Origin: Gerris lacustris
Lineage: Eukaryota; Arthropoda; Insecta; Hemiptera; Gerridae
DNA length: 64,000 bases
Assembly: GCA_951217055.1 (NCBI GenBank)
Contig: OX578280.1
Span: 41,977,882 to 42,041,881 of the forward strand
Direction: 5' to 3'
The notes under the pieces are model-generated. The model was not told where the DNA came from. It saw nothing but the letters and a program-made list of their open reading frames with translations, and searched no databases. The position numbers and the translations under genes were made by a program. Positions 12,501 through 24,500 of this stretch are shown piece by piece. The first letter of the stretch is position 1, and every line of letters starts with the position of its first letter.

Positions 12501-15500
12501 GTAACAGTTCTGGATATTTGATTCCCAATGATAAACAGTAATGTGTATTCATTGGCTTCTGAGAAGTAATGGAGCACCTGAAATCAACACCAAACACTTA
12601 CAATAAACAACAAAATTTCATTTAATATTAGCCAGGAACCACTTGAAAATAATTAACGTCTACAGTCCGGTCTAGAAAAGATTTAAATATTGCAGCATGG
12701 GAAAATTGTGAAAAATGGGGAGGGGGGACAATTAGAGCTCATGATGTTGACGTCTAGAAGGTTGAACCAATAAGGCATATAAAAATTTCACAGGTAGAGG
12801 AGTACGGCCTTAAGGATATCTGCTTAGTGGTTTTATTTTTATCCCCTTTTTAAATTTGTAATCTCACACTTCATATGATTATATGTAAAAATTTGTTATG
12901 AAGACCCACTGTGCAGCTAGTCAACGTGAATCTGCAACTTAGTTTGATGTAAAAAGTTCAGTATTTTAAGTGTGATAAATGGAAAACAACTCAAAATTGT
13001 TGTTGATCCGTCAGGTTGTGTAATATCAATAATTGAAGTCTAAATCAGAACAGAGTATTGCATTTATTTTTGGACTGAAATAAATTTCATTGGACTGAAA
13101 TAACTTTTAGTGGACCTTATTGTCATTTGGAAAGGGTGTAACATATTTTATTATATTTCTATTTTGACTGTAACATTGAGTTCTTTTTTTATAATAAAAT
13201 ACACTAATTAAATAGCTTTTTATAAATACTTTATCTACAGCTTCATTTATTATTTTACTAATGCTAATAGAATACAATACGTAAGTCATGTTAAATAACT
13301 TATATTCTAAATGAAAGTTGAAAAAAACTAAATAAAAAATAATTGAAAGGAGTTTAGCACTTTTATCGCTGTCACTTAACAAAAAAATTTCTGCATCGTT
13401 TAATATTCCGCCAAAAAACAGTGTTGGATTCACTTTCCTGATTCACTATGATATACATCAACAATTTGATAAATACCCAGTTTGAAGTTTGGATATATGT
13501 AAAAAAAAATTATAGAATCGGCCCCTAGATATAAAAGTAAATTACTGGCAGTTAATAAATATCAATAAGAAAATACTTGTTTAGCCTAGAAAATTGTTGG
13601 AAGACTGCAAATGATGGTTGAGGTAAAGCAAACGGAGTCACAAGTATAGACAATGGTAAAATGCAAAACCGCAAAGCAACCATGCATTACTGGGGAAACA
13701 AAAATCTCAAAATGAAGTGGTTTAAAAGTATTAAAATAAAAACCAATAATTGTAATGAGTAATGAGTAAATCTTTTACACTGGTGAGTTCAGAGGTTTTT
13801 TAAAACTTGTCAGGATTGAAGTATCCTTTGCTTAAAAATTCTTAGGCCAGTTTCTGTTGCATATATTTTATTTAAACTCATGACACTTGACAAAAGCAAA
13901 ATATAAAAACAAAACAAATCAAAATACAAGTTAACAAGCTCCCCCTCGAAGAGGAGACTCGTCTTCTCTTCGCCTTAATACTAATTTTAAGTGTGCTTTT
14001 GATGGGCAGCCAAACTTAACGGTTTTGACATGACATCAGCAGTATTATCACTAGAGGGAACATATTTGAGTTCTACCACCTTTTCTGCGATCCTTTTCCC
14101 TTTGGGTAATTCACAAACTTCCCAAACGCAGATTGGACTTCTTCTTTCAGATTCAACTGAATTTACCTTGGGTACTCTAGGTCTCAACGCCATTGGGTGC
14201 TTCTTACTCGGTGACTCACTATTCTTCTCAGGTTCCAGCTCAGGTTCCTCGTTGTCAATATGTTCATTTGAGTACTCAACAAACTCTTGCACTTGGCTAT
14301 TTAATTTCGTACTTTTATTTTGTTCCCTCATACTCGGGCTGTTTCTTGTTTCAATAAACGTACAATCCCTGGACTCGATTATTTTTCTTGATTCATTCAG
14401 CCAAATTCTCCAACCCTTTCTGTGCGAGGCGTACCCTACCAGTGTCCCTTTTACAGTTCGGTCATCTAATTTGGAATGCCTCCTATGTTTTGGTATGTGG
14501 ACTAACACCTGGCAGCCACAAGCCCTAAGATGTCTTACACTGGGTTTTCTTCCGAAGAGTAGTTCATAAGGTGAGATGCGGCCATTATGGTCATTTACCA
14601 CTCTGTTCCTCAAGTAGGCAGCTGTTTTTACCAGTTCAGCCCAAGCTTCTTTAGGCAAGTCACTATCACTTGAAGTACTTCTTACTAAGTCCATTAGGGT
14701 TCTATTCATTCGCTCTGCCACACCATTTTGTTGGGGGGTGTACGTCATCGTCCGCTCATGAACTATTCCCTTTCCCGCACAAAACTTGTCCCAGTCCTTT
14801 GAACAAAATTCAGTGCCATTATCCATACGTATTTTCTTAATTGTTTTACTAATCTGATTTTCTTTCTCTCTTGCCCAGGTTATAAATGTCTTCAATGCTT
14901 CGCCCTTGTATTTTAAGAAGAACACATCAACATACCTGGATGTGTCATCCACTATTCCAAGAACATATCTAGCTCCTCCAAGGCTCGGTACCTCTATCGG
15001 ACCCATTATATCTAGATGTACAAGAGATAGCGGATTTAATCTTAGCGGCTCACTTGATCTGGAGTTTGGAAAAGGTTTTCTTGAAGATTTTCCAATAAGG
15101 CAGTTTTCACATTTTCCTGGTTCCTCAGTAAGTCCGTGACTCAAACCCCTTACTGCTTTATTTCTGGCTGTTTCCACAATAATGTTGTTATTGATGTGCA
15201 TGAATCTTCTGTGCCAAGTATCAGGTGTAATTTTATTGTCACTGACAAAACATGTTTCCGAATTTCCCTGTATCCATTGATCTTTATCATTAGCGTGATC
15301 CTTCATTCTGAGGACAAACAAACGACCTCTTTGATCAGCATCAATTACTTGTCCTTTGTTTTGGTCGTAAATTCTGCACCCTGTTTTATCAAACACAATC
15401 TTCATTTGATCACAGCACAGTTGTTTTACGGACAATACACATTGCTTCATTCCTGGTACGTATATCACATTTTTTACCGTGAATTCACCATTTTTATTAT

Positions 15501-18500
15501 TAGGTTGTAATAATTTAGCACGAATTGTACCAACACCTTCTACTATAAGGCTACTTCCGTCTGCTGTGAGGACATTTTGAATCCCATTATTCCCTAGACG
15601 TAACTCACTGAAACATTCTTTACTTGGACACATATGGTGTGTGGCCCCTGAGTCAATGACCCAAGTAAACTGTTCATTATTCGAGAACAAATTTTGAGCC
15701 ACAGCAGTATACGCAGATGAGTGTTCGTTTTTTCGGTAATTGCGATATCCTTTATTTTCATCGTCAGAGTATTCCTCTTGATCGTTATTACGTAATGTGC
15801 AGTGCTTTGCAAAATGATTTTTAATACCACACCGAAAACACGTAATTCCTCTCTTTTCAGAAGCTCTAGATAGTAGGCTCTCCCCTGATTTATTTGTTAC
15901 AAGTGCGGTATTTTCAGATAAGGGTAGGGCTCTTCTACTGTATTCTGCCAATAGCTTCCTTTTGACTTCATTGCTCTTAAAGTCCTTCTCTGAAGAGTTG
16001 CATATAGTAGAGACGACATTATCCCAACTTTCCGGGAGTCCACTTAGAATACACATAGCTAGATCACCGTCTTCGATTTTATCACCTACATTTGTCAGTT
16101 CCGAAACTATACAATTAATTTTTGCCAGATATGTATCCATATCGTTGAATTGTTCAAACTTTGTTGAATATAACTGTTTCCTTAACATCAAAACTCTGTA
16201 TTTTGAATCTTTTGGGGCATACAATCGTTCCAATTCTAGCCAGACCTCTTTTGGCGAGTCCAGATGTTGGACGTGCTGCTGCTGGTGATCTCCAAGGCTC
16301 AAGCACAGTTTTGCTAAGGCCCTTCCTTGCCTTGATAAGAACCGCTTTACATCATCTTTACTTACATTTTCTCCTTTAGGCATTTCTTCGCCAGGATTTA
16401 TAGTTGTCCACAAGTCAAACTCCATTAGGATCATTTTTATTTGGAACTTCCACATGGTGTAGTTCTCTCCATTTAATTTGGTTATAGTTGTTGATCTACT
16501 TTCCATTTTATCATTTAAGGTCTCCATCATTTAAGTCTCATAATCTTTGTTGCATATATTTTATTTAAACTCATGACACTTGACAAAAGCAAAATATAAA
16601 AACAAAACAAATCAAAATACAAGTTAACAGTTTCACACAGAGCAACATTTTTATTTATGAGTTGGTGACATTATTTATGTCACACTGAAGACAGTAATGT
16701 ACAGCACACAATGAGAGCTTTCACTCAAAGAAAAGTTCTCCAATGTAAAACTTCCCTTAAGACAGTGTCAAAATTTTACCCTTAATTCTGTTGGGGTTGT
16801 TTTATAATTAATGCACAATTATTTTTGGGTTAAGCATTTTATCTATGGCTAGACTTGCAGCCTCATTTGCTTCACCACAACCGAAATGTCTTAGAGAAAA
16901 TATTAGAAGGAATAGTGCTGAACACAAAGAAGCCAACTCTTGGTTTGGTGCTATCATAATATAACCACAAGATAAGAGATGATTACCTTGACAGAGCAGT
17001 GCTGTGTCTGGGTTGCCTTAAGACAGTTTTCCTTGCCAGTAGTGTTGTACTCTCCAGTGAGTATCTTGATGCAATGCCAGTATGGAGGAGATCCAGTACA
17101 AGATACGCTCAGGTTCAACATGTCACCATGTCGTAGCCAGTAGTTACCCGCTACCTGCACATCCTTCACCTCAGCTAATACAAATACAAACCAGTTTTTT
17201 ACACTAGTCCAATAAATTGTTACAAGACACACAGTAAATTATTTTTTAATTTTTTGATTAGGCTCACAAAGGTGCCATGACAATCTACCTTTTTGTCATA
17301 GTAAATAAAACTCAAATAGAAAACAATATTAAAACAATTGATCAGATAAATGCCAGAAAATCAAAAGAGCTAAAACAGTAGCTCAATACAAAATAGGTAA
17401 TATTTAATACAGTCTGATTTTGATGTCTTTAGTTGGTCAACATTAGTTCAACAATATATTCAACTATATATCCAGGTATCTAAGGTTGAACAATCGTATC
17501 CCACTTCTTGACTTATTTCCAAGTTGGATTCTTAAAAAAAATGTATGCCTTCCAAAAAGCTTGTCAAATCATAGAGTTAGACTAAAATTCGGTAGGCTTT
17601 CTATCTCTTATCATTTACTTAAATCCCCCGTCAGTTGGCTTCATAAATGATTGAATCAACTAGTCCAGTCATTAGGTAGTTTCTTAAAACAAATTCTGGA
17701 GTAATTATGATTTTTTGCTCCTTTATGTTTTTTGGGGTGCTGATTACGAATCTGAGGTTTGCCACCAAAAATTTTTGTTGGAATTTGAGTTATAGCCAAA
17801 AAACATGAAAAACATTTTTCTCTCAGTTTTTTCCATATAACTCAAAAACTATCAACTTTGGGTAAAAAATCATTCTCTACTAAAACAATCTGCATAAAAT
17901 GTTCTATAATAAAGAATATTACTAATTTTTTTGCCACACGTATCGTTCAGGCGCAAACGCGGGTTGAAGTAAGCGTATTATTTTGATACTCAAGCTCAAT
18001 ACATCATCAAGCATGCTAAACGCCAGCAGGGTTCCATGCGGAGGGATCTGTAATCCCGCAACTACCTCCCTTTCCTTATTTACAAATAATATATATTTGT
18101 CATTTAAACCATGATATGAGGATTTTTTTTTTTGTTTTTTAAGTGGTGAGTAGTTATTGAAGCAAGATAGTAAAGAAGTGAATAGGATGGTGGCTGGGGC
18201 TGGTGACAGTAGTATATTCCTGGCTCTAGCTTTAGCCTTCTCACTAGTCATTGTTAAAATTGCCGTTTCATTGAGACATTGTCTTATTTATAGTACCATT
18301 CTAACAAAGTTCATCATTTTAACTTTTTGCCTTCTTTTCAAATTTATATATATATTTTATTTTTTTATTTCTTTTTGTTAGGCCAGAGAGGCGATTTAGA
18401 AGGCCAGAGTTATCTCCATTCCTTATTTTTAAGCGACCATATAATCTGCATTAAATGCACATTATATGGTCGCTTAAAAATTGGGAATGGAGATAACTCT

Positions 18501-21500
18501 GGCCTTCTAAATCGCCTCATTTTGCCTAACAAAAAGAAATAAAAAAATAAAATATATATAAATTTGAAAAGAAGGCAAAAAGTTAAAATGATGAACTTTG
18601 TTATAATGGTACTATAAATAAGACAATGTCTCAATGAAACGGTAATTTTAACAATGACTAGTGAGAAGGCTAAAGCTAGAGCCAGGAATATACTACTGTC
18701 ACCAGCCCCAGCCACCTCAAGGAGCAAAAAATCATAACTACTCCAGAATTTGTTTTAAAACACCCCTTTTTGGCACCTAATGACTGGACTACAACCCAGA
18801 AAAAGCTTTTATAGACTCCTTCGGATAGATAAAACCTCCAATAATAAGAGAGTCAACTATGCCACAAGCGTAATTACGGTCTTCAATAGCTTATGTCTTT
18901 AGAAGTTTAAGGGTAGTGACACACTTCCCCACCCGGGTTGCGCCACCTGGTTGATGCCACTTGCTCCCGCCACCTGACTTGTGCCACCCACTTATATGAG
19001 GGATGCAGTCAGCCCCTTATTTGATTTCCCCTATATTTGATTGAAGGAGTGAGGGCTGAGTGGCAGGGACTTGGGTGGTACCGTGTGACAGGCTCAATTG
19101 AAAACAATGGGTTGACCGGGTGGCGGCTAGACGGTCGGACGGCCGACCGTGTAGTGCCACCCGGCAGGTGGCACCACCTCGTGTGACAGGTTCCATCTAT
19201 TCTCATTGACGACCGGGTAGCGAAGTGTGTCACCCTCCTAAGAGTCGTAAGATCTACACCTTAATAGCAAAAAAGTGTCATAGTCAAAAGTTATGAGTTT
19301 ATGAGATAAAGCTAAGAAACAGTGACATTGAACCAGCAACAAACAGCAGTTACCTATGCAAAATAGATGCCTGTCCCACATACCACCACTACAGGAAATT
19401 CCGTCTAGATCTTAACTACAATAATTCTACCTAGTAACAACCCTGATCTTGCTATAACCAATTCACTTAATTTTAACCGTTATTAAAAGTTACACAACTT
19501 CCTAATTCAAACATTTAAATTGCAAACTTTTGCTTATGAATAAAGTGCAATATTATAATGTTATTATTAGTGTGATACTATCATTACATTACATTATCGA
19601 TATATGTAAAAGCACATCAAGGAATCCCAAGGAGAGATTAATATTTTTCTAAATGGCAGTATAAAATTTAATGTGAAGCATGTTTACCTCTGACAGAGAC
19701 GTCCTGTTGGAAGCAGCCGTAAGGGCTGTTAGGATCCGGTGGGGTACAGGTAGAGTTGAGGTTAAAATCCGGTGGGATGGGAGTGACGGGTTTCTGTGTG
19801 GTTCCTGGAGTTATGGTCGTGGGTTCTACAGTAGTAGTATCACTGGAAAAATTATTAAGATTAACATGCGGAGCGACTGTCGTCGTGGTAATCACAGGTA
19901 CTGTGTGGTTCTTTGGTTGCGAAGCCATTACGTAAGCTTTAACTGTGACTTCCTTATCTAGAAACTTGGTATAATTGTAGGTATAGTTAAGGCCATTAGT
20001 AGACCCCATGTACGAGTAATTGAGGAACCAGTAGGACTGAATCTTGTCGTAACTGTTTGTAATAAACTGGAGGTCCGGCTTAGTAAGAACTATCCTGTGA
20101 TCCACCAGATGACCACTTGATACGAAGTAGTTTTCCATCGCAGTGTTATTCTGATAGAACTTGATCTCACCATTCAAGAAAGCTGCAACATATCCACAAA
20201 ATATTAAACACTTGAAACTATTTTAAATTTACAAAATAATAAAAAATGCACAAAGAAGACAAATTTTACAAGGAATAAGATACACTGGGAGTTTTGCTTC
20301 TTAAAAACAGAAAACAATCTTATAATAATTACAATGTAAAATAAACAGGTCAAGTGTGTGCTAGGCAGCACACTCTCAGTAGTGTTAAAGTAGTACCTAT
20401 TAATGGTGCTTTTTAAAATGCTTAAAGCCTACTTTGAACTATCCTGTGGGTCTGATATTCTCAAAACACATCAACAAACTTCTGATAAAGTATTTTTTGC
20501 CAGTGAAACGGACTATAAACATATAAATACATCCAAAAAAACATATAATTATAAAAAAAAAAAAAAAAAAATCGTAAAAACAATTTTTTTTTTTTTTTTT
20601 TTCAAAATTTCCAAAAAGTGGTATCTGTACTATTGGTCGAAGAATGTTCAGGAATTGTTTCTTGAACTCGCCTACGCTCGCCCTATCAAGGCTTATAACC
20701 AAAAGTGAAAGCAACCCTTAAGTTTTTTTACCCTAATTTTTTTGAAAAACAATCTTTTTAAGTCCCTATATTTTTAGAATGTGTGGGTAGGTGCTATACA
20801 CATATAAGCCAAATGATTTATGAGAATAAAGAATAAATTTAGCAATATTGTAATAACATGGCACCATCTGCGTGCTACTTTCAACAAACAATACAAATTT
20901 CAAAAAATCGGATGACTACTTATAAAGATAAAGGTGTTAATAAAAAAAAGTTTTCGTACATGTGAAAGAGAAACCAGTAGGCACGAAGGTTGAAATTAAT
21001 ATGGGACCAACAATGGATTAATTATCACTTATCATCCAAATTTCATTAAAATTGGACAAGTAGTTTTTAACATGTTGATGGCGGACCATGCTATGGGAAC
21101 CTGGTGCTGTGGGGTCAATAGCGTTTCAGGAACATGCTCTTCTAACTACACACCTATTTATTTTTTTTATACCCAGGCCCATGGTTCAGATTCTTTTTAA
21201 CTAGTTAGTTTTGTAGATCACGTCTTTACGGTTCTACATATGTTTCACTCTCTCCAAGCTTTTTTGTTTTTCAGTTATTTAAAAATGGTTTCTTGTTTTA
21301 TTTCTCAGCCCTTGCGTAGTGCCAAGCAAATGTTCGTCTGCCATCAATGTGCTAAAAAATGTTTGAACAGAGATAAAAAATATTCCCTGATGTTCAGGAT
21401 TTCTGTCTGTAGAGACATAAAAAATCCCATTCTTTAAAACGAACACAATGCTTTCGTTACATTTGGTAAACTCGGAAGTAATAAAAATAAATTGAATAAG

Positions 21501-24500
21501 AATTACTTACGGGTAACATTAACTACTGTTTGCATACTGGCTATCCTCCACCATGATATGGTAAAGAGACTGACTCTGACCCAGACCTCATACCTTCCTG
21601 GACCACTTGCATTATAATTAATTGACCATGTAGACTTAGTTATGTTACCTCCAAACTAACAACAAACAACATTTAACAGATATAAAATTTCTTCACAAAA
21701 CTTCTTATTATAATATCAACCATACTTCAACAATATAAATTGATGTAACGACATAAAATTATTTATCTATCTACTGCATCAATTTAAATGTTGCCACTAT
21801 TTTTTTCTGAATTAACAAAATAGGTTTCACTTAGATTTAGGGGGAAATGTCTCTTTTTACACGCTTTTATTTAACTTCACTTGTCTCCAAATCTTGAAAT
21901 CTGAATTGGACCCACTTCCCAACTACGTGCCTAGAAAGCTTAAACTTGCACAGGCACAACTAGAAAACACAACTTGCAATAATCGGTCATTAGTTTTACA
22001 GAATTGTTTGTATCTATATAAATAAAAATGAATGTATGTCTGTCTGTATGTCTCTTATGCCTTCCTAAACTGTTCATCCGATTGCGATGAAACTTTGGGG
22101 AACGGTTGGACGCATGCCAGGGAAAGCTTCTGAGTTAGTAAAACTATGTTCCGATAAATGGCACTCATGTCATTTTACTGAATGTGGGAATTTCATACTG
22201 TTTAACTGCCGCTAAACAATATGAAATTCACACATTCAGAGAAACAATCGGATGAACGGAAGGCATAAGAGACATAAAGACAGACAAACATTACTTTTTT
22301 TATTTTTATAGATATTAATGCAATATATTTATTAAATTGAATACTGTTGTACATTATAATAAACATTAAGCTTTGGGAATGTTTTTTTATATTTTAGTTC
22401 TTATTCCGGTTCGAATTGAATATTTATAGGTAAGACAGGACAATGTCTGTCGGGTCAGCTATTATGTTAATAAATACTAAGTGAAGTTTAGCTAAAGAGC
22501 TAAAGTTAACACGACATTCATTAACTGTTAGGTGGTACGAAGTTCGCCAGGTCAGCTAGTTATTCATATGGAGAAATTTTGGCTGTATTTTAATTTTTTT
22601 TTTTTTTAAATACAATTGAATACCCTGTCAAACGAATAGATATCTGTGAAAAAAAATTAAAAAACAACTACAAAAGCGTGTCATCAAACAATTTTTAAAT
22701 TACTTGATACATCAATTTAAGAAATAAAATTTACTCTCTTTATTACATCTTACCTCTGCTTTATGATTGGGGACATCGTTGTCCTCCCATTCAAAGAGAA
22801 ATTTACCATCAGGTACACTTCCGTCATCTTCATACAGTGTTGCCACTAGAGTAACGGTTGCCCCTGTCACTACGGGACCATTGTGTGTGAGATTCACATA
22901 GTGGCTCTCCGCTATTAACAAACAAAACAATAAAAATTAATGTTAATTGCCATAAATTAATGATAATCATATTATTATATAACTAATATAATATGACTGT
23001 TAAATTAATGCCAAAATTATTTAAAAAATAAAACACCTAGCATTTCTAAATTAGCTGCAACAGTTATCCTCAAGTATTACTCTTTAAAAATGCTTACTGA
23101 TTTTGATTAAAGAGTGTAGGGGTAATTAGTTATTAGTTTTTGTTTTTTTTAACAAGTTTGATTTTGATGTGAAGGGAGAGCAAAATATATTGTCTTGTTT
23201 TTGACTCCGCACAAGATCGAGTTGTTTAATTTATTAAAATATAAGTTTAAATTTACGTATCTTGGTATAGTAGACCATATCTACGAAACCAGGCAACAAA
23301 TTGGAGACCCTGTGTTTATATTTTTACAAAATTTTTAACAAAACGTGTTTCTGTTTTCACTATTGTCAATTTCATTTTGAAAAATTATTTTGATGCATAA
23401 AGATAGTCAACGAAGCAAAGATGACATAATGAAAATGTCTTCTAAACTTGACGTGTTAGAAAAATAATCTTGCAAACGGAGATGCGATCAAATTGGCACA
23501 ACAGATCGAGGAGCGGGTATAATCCCAAGGGTAAGTACTGCTATTATCATTTTAGATTTGGTGAAAACTGCAAACCACAAAAATTTAGCAACAACCTTGT
23601 GCGTGGTCGAATCAGGGAAACTTGAAGAAGCAGCCGAATTAGCAATTAGCAAATTAGCTGATTCCTCTGCTGACTATATATAATAAAAGCCATATGTCTA
23701 GATTATTTATAACGTAATATAAAAAAAAACTGGTAAGCGGTTATTGGTAGATAGTGGAGCCGATGTATTACTGACGACTAAATTTGACAGAACAAAGAGT
23801 ACAATCAAGCTGTATGCAGCGAATATTACTAAAATTCCAACGTATAGTACAAAGGTTCTTACAGTTGACGTAGGTCTTCGCCATACATTTCAATGGCCGT
23901 TTATTGTTGCAAGAATTAAACGTGGTATTCTTGGAGCTGATTTTTTAAACATTCTAACTTATATCGTACAAGGCCACTTCCCGAAAAAGTGAAGATATTC
24001 CGGGACTATAAATTACCGGAAACATTGTATGACCTACAAGCATATTTAGGACTAATTACATTTTTATTGACGACATCAGAAAGAGGTTGTAAATACTCAA
24101 GCTATTATCCACGTATATCTTACAGGAGCAACTAAAAATTATATAAAAAAAAATTGTGGACCTATGAAGCAAGGGTGATTGAAAAGAAACTTTTCCAAAT
24201 TCAGAATTTCTGTTTAAAAGAAAAAACTTTTTTTGTCAAATATGCCTTGTTTGTTAAATATTGTTATATTATAATTAGCTACATTCTTACTTCTTACGGA
24301 AAGAAGGAAAGGGAGCAGCTTCCCTAAATTAAACACAATTTGGACAGGACAGCGTTAGTACTAATAGAGATGAATCCACAATCCACATAATTTCATGGAA
24401 TCCCTTTACTATCTATTGAGAAAAAGGGATTTTTAGACCAATGTACTTCAGAACATAGAAATATTACTTCAGTAAATACAACTGACAATATCCCCTATAT

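Larger units (their letters stand above)
13855..16629 (-). mobile_element. Copia LTR retrotransposon with RT deletion
   Basis: A complete insertion of 2775 bp. The two 82-bp LTRs are identical by eye, begin TG and end CA, and are flanked by the perfect 5-bp duplication GTTTC (13850-13854, 16630-16634). It lies antiparallel to nothing: it is in the same orientation as the host gene, in the intron between exons 5 and 6. A primer-binding site abuts the 5' LTR and a purine tract abuts the 3' LTR. The body encodes Gag, protease and integrase, but reverse transcriptase is deleted in frame, so the copy cannot move on its own. Identical LTRs suggest recent insertion, possibly in trans. Confidence 0.95.

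Noticed and set aside
14030..16379. Several plus-strand frames of 70-180 aa
   Set aside because: They are antisense shadows of the Copia polyprotein.
18157..18727. A pair of hydrophobic frames on opposite strands
   Set aside because: They read the same palindromic arms in both directions; low-complexity intronic sequence.
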